From: an uncultured Opitutaceae bacterium
GTDB taxonomy: Bacteria; Verrucomicrobiota; Verrucomicrobiia; Opitutales; Opitutaceae
DNA: 64,000 bases
Assembly (NCBI GenBank): GCA_951813085.1
Contig: OX638348.1
Span: 310,001 to 374,000 of the forward strand
Direction of reading: 5' to 3'
Shown here piece by piece: positions 8,862-17,921 of this stretch (position 1 is its first letter; each line of letters starts with the position of its first letter). The notes below the pieces were generated by a model. It was not told the origin of the DNA. It made no database searches and saw only the letters and a list, made by a program, of their open reading frames with translations. The position numbers were made by a program, and so were the translations under genes.

Positions 8862-10250
8862 TTATGCAAGGATTTCTGGGATGATTTCGCCGTGGACATC
8901 CGTGAGTCGAATGTCGCGTCCGCTGAATCGGTAGGTGAGGCGCGTATGGTCGATGCCCAGAAGGTGCAGCATATTCGCATGCATATCGTGCACGGTGAGT
9001 CGATTTTCCACGACGCGATAACCGTATTCATCGGTCGCCCCGTAGATCGTGCCACCCTTGATGCCGCCACCTGCCATCCACATGCTGAAGCCTTGCGGAT
9101 TGTGGTCGCGTCCGTTGGTGCCTTGGGCGAACGGCGTGCGTCCGAACTCGCCGCTAAATACGAGAAGGGTGCTGTCGAGCAATCCTCGGGACTTGAGATC
9201 CTTGATAAGAGCGGCGATCGGCTGATCCACCGTCATGGCATTCTTTTGGTGTCCATCCACCAATTTCGAATGCTGATCCCATCGGTCTCCATTCCCTAGA
9301 TTGATCGTCAACTCTACGAAGCGTACGCCACGCTCCACAAGGCGTCGCGCCATCAGGCATTGCGTTCCGTAGGACCGCGTATTGCCGTAGGGAGCGTCGA
9401 GGCCATAGAGCTTCTTGGTCGCTTCGCTTTCGTTCGAGATATCCGTAACGTCGGGAACCTCCATCTGCATGCGGTAAGCGAGCTCGTAGTTCTGGATCGC
9501 CGACTCGATTGCTTCCGCGTGTGACAAGCGCGCATGGAAGTCCCCATCCATCTCGTGGAGAAACTCCAGCTTCTTGCGCTGAAGGGCGTCGCTCTCTTCC
9601 TGATGGGTCGTGTTGTTGAGCACGGGATGATTAGAGAGGAATACCGAGCCTTGATGATTGGCAGGAAGAAAGCCGCTGCCGAAGCATTGCATACCGCCTG
9701 AAGGGACTTGTCCGCCGTGAATGACGACGTAGCTGGGCAGGTTCTGGCTCAGCGTTCCGAGGCCGTACGATGCCCAAGCCCCCATGCTAGGCCGGCCGGA
9801 AAGCACGTGCCCGCAATGCAAGGCGTAGTTGGCATTCGGGTGGTTGGGAGAGAACGCCGTCATGGAGCGAATGACGCAAAGTTCGTCCGCGCAGGAGCCG
9901 ATATGAGGGAAAAGATCGCTAATTGGAATGCCGCTCTCGCCATAGCGGTTGAATTCCCAGGGACTTTTCAGCAGGTTTCCATTGTTGTTGAATACAGTGG
10001 CGTCTACCTGAAATCGCGGGGGTTGACCATTCTCCTTGGCGAGCTGCGGTTTCGGATCGAAGCTGTCGACTTGTGAAACGCCGCCATCCATATAGAGAAA
10101 AATGACACTGCGCGCTTTGGGAGCGAAATGGGGCGTTTTTGGGTACAGAGGAGAGTTGGCTCCCATCAAGTCCTGTTCCATCACGCCCGACAGAGCGAGC
10201 GTACCGAATCCCATAGAGCTCTTTCTTAAGAATTCTCTTCGACTGATCAT
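8862..10250 (-). CDS. DUF1501 protein with twin-arginine signal
   Basis: A 462-aa member of the DUF1501 family, which has an alkaline-phosphatase/sulfatase-like fold and is abundant in Planctomycetes and Verrucomicrobia. The N-terminus SRREFLRKSSMGFGTLALSG is a clear Tat signal, so it is exported folded. Internal family blocks include SVIFLYMDGGVSQVDSFDPK, GRPSMGAWASYGLG, RLVERGVRFVELT, VFSGEFGRTPFAQG and GRDHNPQGF. It lies directly between a DUF1553 gene and a haem/propeller gene; DUF1501-DUF1553 pairs are a known signature of these phyla. Biochemical role is not established. Confidence 0.93.
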   Translation of the reverse strand: MISRREFLRKSSMGFGTLALSGVMEQDLMGANSPLYPKTPHFAPKARSVIFLYMDGGVSQVDSFDPKPQLAKENGQPPRFQVDATVFNNNGNLLKSPWEFNRYGESGIPISDLFPHIGSCADELCVIRSMTAFSPNHPNANYALHCGHVLSGRPSMGAWASYGLGTLSQNLPSYVVIHGGQVPSGGMQCFGSGFLPANHQGSVFLSNHPVLNNTTHQEESDALQRKKLEFLHEMDGDFHARLSHAEAIESAIQNYELAYRMQMEVPDVTDISNESEATKKLYGLDAPYGNTRSYGTQCLMARRLVERGVRFVELTINLGNGDRWDQHSKLVDGHQKNAMTVDQPIAALIKDLKSRGLLDSTLLVFSGEFGRTPFAQGTNGRDHNPQGFSMWMAGGGIKGGTIYGATDEYGYRVVENRLTVHDMHANMLHLLGIDHTRLTYRFSGRDIRLTDVHGEIIPEILA

Positions 10251-10283
10251 AGAAGTCCGAGGTTTGTGGCTATTGGGGCGTAT

Positions 10284-13200
10284 TCAGTACACATAGATAA
10301 ACTCCTTGCGATTGTATATGACATGGCACAGATCGGCCCAAACGCTTGGGTCATCGCTCGCGGCATTGTATTCGTTCGCTAAGGACTCGATGAATCGTTT
10401 TGCCCAATCGTGTTCCATCGGAGTTGCGGATCGGCTAAAGGCCGCGAGATGGATTGCCTCCACGCGCGCTTCGCGGGTAGGATAGGAATTGACGAGCGAT
10501 TCTGCCCAAGCCCGCGCTTGCTTGTGAACAAAGGGGTCGTTCATGAGAGCGAGCGATTGGGCCGGCACGTTGGTAACGTTGCGCCGACCGATTGGCTCCG
10601 TAGCGTTTGGCATGTCGAATGCCCGCAAAAATGTCGGCAAAAAATTGCGTCGCATTTCGAGGTAGACGGAACGCCTGCCATTCCCATCGATTGGCCCGGA
10701 TGCAGGCTTCGCTCGACTGTCCGGAAGATCTTCGACGTAAGCGGGAACGCTGGGGCCGAAGAGACTTGTATCTAACGTTCCGCTACTAGCGAGTATGTGT
10801 TCGCGGATCAGTTCCGCTTCGAGGCGCTTGACGGGCATGCGTTGCAAAAGTCGGTTCTTGGGATCGCTCGTCGCCGAGGCGCTGCTTGGTGTAGAGGACA
10901 TTCGGTAGGCGCTGGTTGTAACCATTTTTCGAATCATTGCCTTCATTGACCATTGGTTGGCGACGAAGTCATTGGCCATATAGTCGAGCAGTGCGGGGTG
11001 CGAGGGAGCGGATCCCATTTGGCCGAAGTCATTTGTGGTCTCGACAATACCTGCCCCGAAAAGGTGTTTCCAGATGCGATTGACGTGAACGCGAGCGGTA
11101 AGCGGATTGTTGGGACTGGCGACGTGCTCTGCCCATTGCAGGCGTCCGCTGCCTTCGCTTTCGAGCGTCGTCCCTCCAAGGGCGTCGAGAAAGCGTCGCG
11201 GATTGGGTTCTGAGCTTAAGTTGTTGTGGCTGCCGCGAATGTAGACGGGCTCGTTGTGTGGGTTTCCATCCACCAGGCTCCGCGCATACTGCGGCTTTGG
11301 GAGCGCTTTGGCAATAGAGCGGTATTCGCTGAGCGCGTTGCGCAGCGGTTTGCTGCGTTGCGTATCCGCTCTAAGGAGACCCGCTCCGAATAGAGCGGCA
11401 AGAATGTCTATTTCATTGTCGTCGATGCGTTGAAATCGCGCCCGTCCCCAGATCGACTTTACCTTGGCGGCGATGGCGAGGTCTTGTTCGGCTTGGGACT
11501 GATCGCATAGAGTAGGTTCCCAATAGGATTCCCAATCCGGGCTCTCGCCGAAGCGAACGGCGATATAGGCGTTGTCGACAGGATCCGTTGCGGTGTCTCT
11601 TCTTGGGTGTATCGAATGTGTGGCTTCTCCATTTTGAAGAATTTCCAAATACGCGGTCTCACCTTCCCAGAGATAGGTGTCCATCGTGATGGTTTGCCAA
11701 TGATCGCCGTTGATCGCATGGTATAGCTTGGCCGTAGTAGGTCCTCGCCCAGCAAGCTCGTAGTTTCGGATGACGAGACGAATCGTTCCCGCCCGTCCCT
11801 TGGCTCGGAGGGTGATGGGCTTCCCGTCCACAATGAAGTCAGGAGACCTAAGCGCGCCGCTGATGCGTCCGGATTGCTCGCCAGCGAGAATGCCCTGGCC
11901 GACGATCGTTTGCACTGCGCCCTCTCCATCCATATCGAGGATTAACGAGAAAACGCGCTCTTCGCTGCGTTGGAATCCGATGCCTTGCGCCTTCCAACCG
12001 TCGGTCGATTTTGCGACCGATGCGAAGGTTTCGCTGGTAGGCGCAGACTGGGGCGGGTTAGGCCGTTGGCGTGTTCGATCTCGTGCGACTAGGGCTTCGA
12101 GCTCGGGCCAGGCGTTCGCTCCATCCGGGACCAGAGCAAGAAGCCCCCAGTTTTGCAGGGTGGTCGGGTCGAGCTGGCGTTCACTCGCGCGTTCATCGAT
12201 GTAGGGAGCAATTAGAGCAGGGTAGTCTGGCTGAGCGTCCCCCTTCTTTTTCCCGGTCGATCTGAGGTGAGCGTTCAGCGCTTCCTTGAATGAGGGATCG
12301 TTGGCGATTTCTCTGACCGCCGCGAGATAGTCGGGCATTCCCTCCACGTCGGGGAGCGCTGCGCTGTGCAATCGCTTGCGAACAGCTGTTTTCTTGATGC
12401 GTAGGCGCGTATTGCTCCGTATCTGATCTTCGACAGGAACCGTATTGACATAGCTGAGACGGGAGCTGCGAAGCAATCCGTAGAAGGAATAGTAGTCGGC
12501 CGTGGTGATCGCATCGAACTTGTGATCGTGGCAGCGGGCGCAGGCGAGCGTGGATCCAAGGAACGCTTTGCTGGTAACGTCTATCATGCGATCGAATATC
12601 CGGGCCTCGTCCTCATGAAGGTCAGGAGGGCCATGCTGGCCATCCGTCAGGTACATGAAACCGGGACCCATGACCGATTCATTGTTCCGGGTTATCGAGT
12701 CGATCCTAGGATCAGGGACCAGGTCCCCCGCGAGCGCTTCCTTGATGAATTGATCGTAAGGTACGTCCTCATTGAATGCCTTAATCAAGTAGTCGCGATA
12801 TCGATACGCATAGGGCATGGTATAATCCATTTCGAATGCCTTGGTCTCCGCGTATCTCACCAGATCCATCCAGTGGCGCGCCCATTTCTCTCCGAAATGA
12901 GGCGATGCCAAAAGGCGATCGACCTGCTTTTCGTAGGCATTGTCGGAATCGTCGGAGAGAAAGCTTTCCAGTTCTTCAGGTGTCGGGGCGAGACCCGTGA
13001 GATCGAAGCTGAGTCGTCTCAGGAGCGTGTTCCGCTCCGCGGGCTCCGCAGGTTCCCATCCCTTTTCTTCGAGTTTCGAAAGAATGAAGCGATCGTACTC
13101 GTTTGATGGCCAATCAAGGTCGTTCACTTCAGGGATGGACGGCGATGAAATGGGTTGAAGGGACCACCAGCGTTTACGCTCCTCGAGATTGAAGTCCGAT

Positions 13201-13613
13201 AGCGCGGCGTCTGGATTCGTTTCTTCGAGCCTCGTGTCGGGGGCGCCGCGATCGATCCATGCGATCAGTGTGTCGATTTCCGAACGCTCCAGCTTGGACT
13301 TGGGTGGCATGGCTTCGTAGCCCGGGTGGCGCTCGATCATTTGAATGAGTCGGCTTTGGGAGGCGTCCCCTGGAACGATGGCCGGGCCACTGTCGCCCCC
13401 CCGCAGCATGCCGGGTTGAGAGTCGAGCAGAACCCCCCCTCGCACTTTCTCTGAATCCGCGGAATGGCATTTGTAGCAATTGTCTATCAAGAGGGGCCGA
13501 ATCTTCGACTCGAAGAATGCAATGTCCTCTGGGCTGAGTTCCGATTCCGCCGCGGAGAGCGAGGCAGAAAGCAGTGAAAACGAGACGATGGTACTGTAAA
13601 TTTTTCCGTCCAT
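10284..13613 (-). CDS. PSCyt1-DUF1549-DUF1553 protein
   Basis: A large 1109-aa exported protein. After the signal peptide (about 1-22) comes a planctomycete cytochrome domain with haem motif CYKCH at 46-50 and an AMPPKSKL segment. The DUF1549 (PSCyt2) domain follows, with LSFDLTGLAPTPEE near 201-214 and a second haem-type motif CARCH at 358-362. The central region (about 550-720) looks like a carbohydrate- or ligand-binding beta domain. DUF1553 (PSD1) closes the protein, with NPLTARVHVNRIWKHLFG, NDFGQMGSAPSHPALLDY and RRSVYLEMRRN. It is the first gene of the minus-strand run and faces the AraC regulator. The reaction is unknown. Confidence 0.93.
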   Translation of the reverse strand: MDGKIYSTIVSFSLLSASLSAAESELSPEDIAFFESKIRPLLIDNCYKCHSADSEKVRGGVLLDSQPGMLRGGDSGPAIVPGDASQSRLIQMIERHPGYEAMPPKSKLERSEIDTLIAWIDRGAPDTRLEETNPDAALSDFNLEERKRWWSLQPISSPSIPEVNDLDWPSNEYDRFILSKLEEKGWEPAEPAERNTLLRRLSFDLTGLAPTPEELESFLSDDSDNAYEKQVDRLLASPHFGEKWARHWMDLVRYAETKAFEMDYTMPYAYRYRDYLIKAFNEDVPYDQFIKEALAGDLVPDPRIDSITRNNESVMGPGFMYLTDGQHGPPDLHEDEARIFDRMIDVTSKAFLGSTLACARCHDHKFDAITTADYYSFYGLLRSSRLSYVNTVPVEDQIRSNTRLRIKKTAVRKRLHSAALPDVEGMPDYLAAVREIANDPSFKEALNAHLRSTGKKKGDAQPDYPALIAPYIDERASERQLDPTTLQNWGLLALVPDGANAWPELEALVARDRTRQRPNPPQSAPTSETFASVAKSTDGWKAQGIGFQRSEERVFSLILDMDGEGAVQTIVGQGILAGEQSGRISGALRSPDFIVDGKPITLRAKGRAGTIRLVIRNYELAGRGPTTAKLYHAINGDHWQTITMDTYLWEGETAYLEILQNGEATHSIHPRRDTATDPVDNAYIAVRFGESPDWESYWEPTLCDQSQAEQDLAIAAKVKSIWGRARFQRIDDNEIDILAALFGAGLLRADTQRSKPLRNALSEYRSIAKALPKPQYARSLVDGNPHNEPVYIRGSHNNLSSEPNPRRFLDALGGTTLESEGSGRLQWAEHVASPNNPLTARVHVNRIWKHLFGAGIVETTNDFGQMGSAPSHPALLDYMANDFVANQWSMKAMIRKMVTTSAYRMSSTPSSASATSDPKNRLLQRMPVKRLEAELIREHILASSGTLDTSLFGPSVPAYVEDLPDSRAKPASGPIDGNGRRSVYLEMRRNFLPTFLRAFDMPNATEPIGRRNVTNVPAQSLALMNDPFVHKQARAWAESLVNSYPTREARVEAIHLAAFSRSATPMEHDWAKRFIESLANEYNAASDDPSVWADLCHVIYNRKEFIYVY

Positions 13614-13700
13614 GACAGGGCCTACCGGTCCGAGATTGCGAAAACGCCCTAAGGTATACCCGAAAATCGGATTGCCGTATACTGGAATATGGACTTTTTT

Positions 13701-13709
13701 TGATACTAT
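13701..13709 (+). promoter_or_regulatory. Possible extended -10 element upstream of the AraC gene
   Basis: TGATACTAT fits the TGnTATAAT pattern of an extended -10 box in four of six core bases. It lies 78 bp before the chosen AraC start in an AT-rich stretch (13685-13745) of the 173-bp divergent gap. No good -35 box is visible at 17 bp, so this is a weak suggestion. The gap should also hold the promoter of the minus-strand run and the regulator's binding site, but I see no obvious repeated operator. Confidence 0.25.
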
Positions 13710-13786
13710 TTCCGCAATTTTAACATCAAATGAAATAAATGTGGGTACCTATATGAATCGGTTTGGGTCACGAGGCTTCTATTGCG

Positions 13787-14701
13787 ATGAAATCGTCATT
13801 TAGCAGTGATGCGCGTGGAGCGCAGAGGGAGATTATTACGGCCTGCGACTCGCAGCTAATATCGTTCAAGGCGGACACGGATATGTGGACGGCTTGGCAT
13901 TATCATCCGGAGATCGATATCCTGCTGACGTTGAAGAACACGGGTTACCATATCACTGGGGACTACATGGGGGAGCTGCGCCCTGGAACGCTGATCTTGA
14001 ATGGATCGAATGTACCGCATGCTTTCCATCCGAACGAGCCCGATGAGGGCGATCCCGAGAATCCGGCTATGCTCGTGCTGCAGTTTTCCAGGGAATCGCT
14101 GGGCGAGGGCTTTCTCTCGAAGCTCGAGATGGCTCGGATTCGCAAGTTTCTCGATTCCACGGATCGATCGTTCGAATTCTTCGGGCGGACCCGTAGCGAG
14201 GTTGATCGGTTGATGCACGAGATGGTGTCGCAAAACGATACCCAGCGATTCACCCATTTTATCCTGATTTTGGATACGCTGGCTTCCTCGCCTGAACCGG
14301 ATAGGCAACCACTGGTAAGTCCTATATACGCGCCCTCGTTGAACGAAGCGAATGTGGACAAGATCGATCGGATCAAGAATTGGATCGTAAGTCGACTAGA
14401 GGGCTCGATTCGATTGGAGGAGTTAGCGGCTGAGGCGAACATGAGTCCGAAGTCGTTTTCGCGGTTCTTCAAGAAAAACACGGGAAAGGCGCTAATTCCC
14501 TACGTAAATGAATTGCGTGTCAGCTTGGCGTGTCGGCAACTTATTCAGAGTGAATCGAGCATTTCCGAAATTTGCTATGCGTCAGGCTTCAACAATTTGT
14601 CGAATTTCAATCGAAGATTTCGGGAGGTAAAGGGCGTTTCCCCAAGGGAATTGAGGGCGCGATATCGCGAGCCTGGAGGCGGGCGCCTGCCGACGGGTTA
14701 A
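13787..14701 (+). CDS. AraC-family transcriptional regulator
   Basis: Transcription factor with 304 aa from the ATG at 13787; a TTG at 13763 would add eight residues with no support. The N-terminal part (about 30-85) is a cupin-like sensing domain (WHYHPEIDILL, GTLILNGSNVPHAFHP). The C-terminal 100 residues are the two-helix-turn-helix AraC domain (IRLEELAAEANMSPKSFSRF and ISEICYASGFNNLSNFNRRF). It is divergent to the nine-gene carbohydrate run and upstream of the TTT transporter, so it probably controls one or both. The inducer is unknown. Confidence 0.92.
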   Translation: MKSSFSSDARGAQREIITACDSQLISFKADTDMWTAWHYHPEIDILLTLKNTGYHITGDYMGELRPGTLILNGSNVPHAFHPNEPDEGDPENPAMLVLQFSRESLGEGFLSKLEMARIRKFLDSTDRSFEFFGRTRSEVDRLMHEMVSQNDTQRFTHFILILDTLASSPEPDRQPLVSPIYAPSLNEANVDKIDRIKNWIVSRLEGSIRLEELAAEANMSPKSFSRFFKKNTGKALIPYVNELRVSLACRQLIQSESSISEICYASGFNNLSNFNRRFREVKGVSPRELRARYREPGGGRLPTG

Positions 14702-14786
14702 TATAGTTGATTACGCATTCGACGGGGCTACGATTTAATCAAATCGACATATGGGTCAGACTATTGGATAACCCCGGACCTACCGA

Positions 14787-16118
14787 ATGACTGAGAACCA
14801 GCGAAACGCCTTGATACACTCCATTGTTGCGGTGTTGATTTTGTTTTCAATCGCTCAGTATGTGGAGCTGGGATCGGGAAGCGGCGATAGCTATCCACGA
14901 AAGCCCATTCGAGTGGTGGTGCCTTTCCAGCCAGGCGGCGGGTCCGACACCTTCGTCCGGATCGTGCAAAAGGCGATTAACGACAACGATCTCATGCCCC
15001 AGTCATTGGTCGTGGTCAACAAGCCTGGTGGGGGAACGTCGATTGGAAGCAGCTACGTGAAGGACGCGCGGCCGGATGGCTATACAGTGCTCTGCTTGCA
15101 CGAGGCTTTGATGGTTGCCAAGTCAAACGGTCAGTCGCCGAACGGGCCTGAGGATTACGAAGTGGCCGCTGCGACGGGGGAATTTGGAGTCGTGCTGCTC
15201 GTTTCGGAAGAATCGCCCTACAAATCGCTCGGCGACTTGATGAATGCTGCGAAGTCCAATCCCGAAACGGTCACGTTCGGGGTCAATTTGAATACACCTA
15301 CTCACTTTACCGCCATTATGCTGGAGAATACCTTGCCAGGAGCGCGCTTTCGATTTGTGGCGACGGGCGGTGGCGCCCACCGATTGGCTGGTGTGATGGG
15401 AGGCCATCTGGACGTGATCATTCTTTCGGTGGGAGAGTATCTAAGGTTTAAGCAGAATGGCCTGAAGGCGATCGCTTACCTAGGGCAGGAGCGCATAGCG
15501 TCGATATCGGAAATTCCGACTGGCGAGGAATTGGAATTTCCTGTCTACAGCGGCAATTTGCACTACTGGTGGTTTCCGAAAGGAACGGATGCAACGATCG
15601 TGAACTACTTCGCGGACGTTCTTGGAAAGGTCATGCGGACTGACTATGCGCTCAAGCGGACTGAGGAATTACAGATATTGCCCCGCATCATCGTGGGCGA
15701 CGAATTGAGCCAGCGCATCGATGACCGAATGAAACGGTTCGGAGCGGTTAAGCCGGAGCAGCGGGTCGAGCTTCCGAATTTTGAGCGATGGACGGTAATA
15801 TTCGTTCTGTTGTTCCTGGGGATTGTCGTTTTTAAACGGATACGAAACAAGCCGACTGAAATTGGCGCTGCGCCGGAGTTGCGAATGCGCTACGATTTCG
15901 CGTTGGGAACCTTGCTCATGACAATCGCCTACGTTCTGCTCATGGGCTTTGGGATCGTCTCCTTCGTTTGGGCGACGATTCTCTATATAGTGGCCGCAGG
16001 TCTGTTCCTGACGCGGATGGATCGGAGCAAGTGGATCCCGATTTTGGAAGTCGCGCTCCTGATGTCATTCGGGCTTCACTTTGTATTCACTCAATTGTTC
16101 ACCATCGATTTGCCCTAG
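14787..16118 (+). CDS. TctC-TctB fusion: TTT substrate-binding domain joined to small membrane subunit
   Basis: Part of a tripartite tricarboxylate transporter, 443 aa. After an N-terminal hydrophobic segment (about 11-26) residues 35-320 form a TctC/Bug-type binding domain (KPIRVVVPFQPGGGSDTF, VVNKPGGGTSIGSSYV, ARPDGYT). Residues 336-349, 371-390, 393-409 and 416-439 are hydrophobic and resemble the four-helix TctB subunit. Normally TctC (about 325 aa) and TctB (about 150 aa) are separate proteins and TctC is free in the periplasm. The frame is continuous with no stop or odd codon at the join. Only 3 bp separate it from tctA, so it can supply both missing subunits. Substrate unknown; carboxylates are typical. 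Confidence 0.88.
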   Translation: MTENQRNALIHSIVAVLILFSIAQYVELGSGSGDSYPRKPIRVVVPFQPGGGSDTFVRIVQKAINDNDLMPQSLVVVNKPGGGTSIGSSYVKDARPDGYTVLCLHEALMVAKSNGQSPNGPEDYEVAAATGEFGVVLLVSEESPYKSLGDLMNAAKSNPETVTFGVNLNTPTHFTAIMLENTLPGARFRFVATGGGAHRLAGVMGGHLDVIILSVGEYLRFKQNGLKAIAYLGQERIASISEIPTGEELEFPVYSGNLHYWWFPKGTDATIVNYFADVLGKVMRTDYALKRTEELQILPRIIVGDELSQRIDDRMKRFGAVKPEQRVELPNFERWTVIFVLLFLGIVVFKRIRNKPTEIGAAPELRMRYDFALGTLLMTIAYVLLMGFGIVSFVWATILYIVAAGLFLTRMDRSKWIPILEVALLMSFGLHFVFTQLFTIDLP

Positions 16119-16121
16119 CAT

Positions 16122-17609
16122 ATGGAAGCGATTCAGACAGCGTCCGCTTACTTGTTCAGTCCTCAGGGAATGATGCTGGTCGCCCTGGGCACGATCCTGG
16201 GGATTACCATGGGCGCCATTCCAGGGCTCACGGGAGCCATGCTCATCGCGCTCACCTTGCCGCTCACGTTCAACATGGACCCGATCAACGCGTTCATCTT
16301 GCTCATCAGCATGTATGTAGGAGCGGTCAGTGGCGGGTTGATAACAGCCACGCTTTTGCGAATGCCAGGCACCCCAGCGTCCATCATGACGACCATGGAT
16401 GGCTACCCCATGGCCAAGGCGGGGAGGCCGGGCCGAGCCCTGGGTCTCGGGATTACCGCTTCCTTCGTGGGCGGATGCATCTCCTGGCTGTTCCTGATCA
16501 CCCTCTCGGGTCCCATCGCGCTGTATTCGACGAAACTGGGACCCTTCGACTTTTTCGCCCTCGTACTGCTGGCTCTGGTTCTCATCGCTTCGATTGGAGG
16601 CAGGTCGATCAGCTTGGCGTTTTTATCCGCTTCTCTGGGGGTGCTCGCCTCGCTGCCGGGGATTGACAAGGCGACTGGAAACTTACGCATGACTTTTGGC
16701 TTCGAGGAGCTGAATGGAGGTTTGAAACTGCTGCCGATGCTGATCGGATTGTTCGCCATTAGCCAAGTGATTTCGGACCTCGCTCGCTTGGAAGAAAAGA
16801 TCACTATAATCCCGCTGAAACGCGCGCGTGAGATGCTATTCAGCTTGAAGGACTGGAAGGACCAGGCGGTGAACCTCGTCCGCTCCTCGGTCATCGGAAC
16901 GTGGATCGGGATCCTTCCTGGTATCGGCGCTAACATTGGTTCAGTGTCAGCTTACAGCGCGGCCAAGTCGTTCTCGAAGCCGGAGGAGCAGGAAAAGTTC
17001 GGGAAGGGCTCGGAGACGGCGATCGTGGCGGCCGAGTCCGCGAATAACGCGACGATTGGCGGGGCCCTCATCCCGCTTGTGGCGCTGGGCATTCCGGGCA
17101 GCGTCGTGGACGCCATACTACTTGGAGGACTGCTGATTCACGGTTTGCAGCCAGGACCGCTGCTGTTCCAGCAAAATCCTGAAATGGTCTACACGATCAT
17201 GGGATCCATGTTCGTTTCCAATGTATTCATGTTTCTATTCATGCTCCTGGCGGTCCGCTATATCGCCCGGCTAGCGTCCTTGCCTCGGAGCCTGCTGATG
17301 CCGATGATCCTGGTATTTTGCATTATAGGTTCGTTCGCTCTGTCGACGCGCATGTTCGATGTTGGGACAATGATCGTCTTTGGGCTTTTAGGCTTCGCCT
17401 TCGAGCGGATGAAAGTTCCGTTGGCTCCTTTTGTAATTGGCTTCATTCTCGCTCCGATCGCGGAAGAAAATCTGCAAGCGGGATTGATGGCGTCGAACGG
17501 GAGTTTCCTTCCACTGATCCAGAGACCCGTTTCCTTGATCTTCCTAGTTGCATCCACTCTTTTACTCGCTGTGCCACTGTATAAAAAATTTAGTTACAAA
17601 CCCTCTTGA
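16122..17609 (+). CDS. tctA: TTT transporter large permease (TctA)
   Basis: Large membrane subunit of the tripartite tricarboxylate transporter, 495 aa with about ten to twelve hydrophobic segments. Family motifs are intact: GAIPGLTGAMLIALTLPLTF near residues 29-48, RMPGTPASIMTTMDGYPMAK near 84-103 and the central GILPGIGANIGS repeat. Starts 3 bp after the TctC-TctB fusion gene, without its own clear ribosome binding site, which suggests translational coupling. No separate tctB or tctC gene follows. Confidence 0.95.
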   Translation: MEAIQTASAYLFSPQGMMLVALGTILGITMGAIPGLTGAMLIALTLPLTFNMDPINAFILLISMYVGAVSGGLITATLLRMPGTPASIMTTMDGYPMAKAGRPGRALGLGITASFVGGCISWLFLITLSGPIALYSTKLGPFDFFALVLLALVLIASIGGRSISLAFLSASLGVLASLPGIDKATGNLRMTFGFEELNGGLKLLPMLIGLFAISQVISDLARLEEKITIIPLKRAREMLFSLKDWKDQAVNLVRSSVIGTWIGILPGIGANIGSVSAYSAAKSFSKPEEQEKFGKGSETAIVAAESANNATIGGALIPLVALGIPGSVVDAILLGGLLIHGLQPGPLLFQQNPEMVYTIMGSMFVSNVFMFLFMLLAVRYIARLASLPRSLLMPMILVFCIIGSFALSTRMFDVGTMIVFGLLGFAFERMKVPLAPFVIGFILAPIAEENLQAGLMASNGSFLPLIQRPVSLIFLVASTLLLAVPLYKKFSYKPS

Positions 17610-17921
17610 ATCGCTCTGTGCTCTCGAAAGGTGCGTAGAATCGAAAACATCATTCTTGTGTAGAAGGATTCGGTGACTTGTACGCATTTTTAAGCCGAGG
17701 TACTGTTAAGTCTCTGCAGAAGCTGGAAAAGTAGTGAAATTGCCGCGCTAGCAAATTAGTGTTGGGTTCGGGTGCGAGCGAAGGAAAGCGGGCGATTGTA
17801 ATACGGGTTACACTGATGACCATTGTTTCGTTGAGCGTTGCGATTGGATTGTGAACGCCAGTTCCTGTGAGGAAATTTTTGGATTTGTGTTGGGCGGGAT
17901 AGGCGCTGTAGAAACTCGTCA
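17610..17921 (+). other. Intergenic stretch between tctA and the MscS gene
   Basis: 312 bp without a convincing coding frame. I see no terminator hairpin with a T-run after tctA and no clear promoter. A short ORF on the minus strand overlaps the MscS start but has no recognisable content. Confidence 0.5.

Noticed and set aside
8849..9070. N-terminal extension of the haem/propeller protein
   Set aside because: The extension overlaps the end of the DUF1501 gene and reads as its shadow; the ATG at 8848 starts a proper signal peptide.
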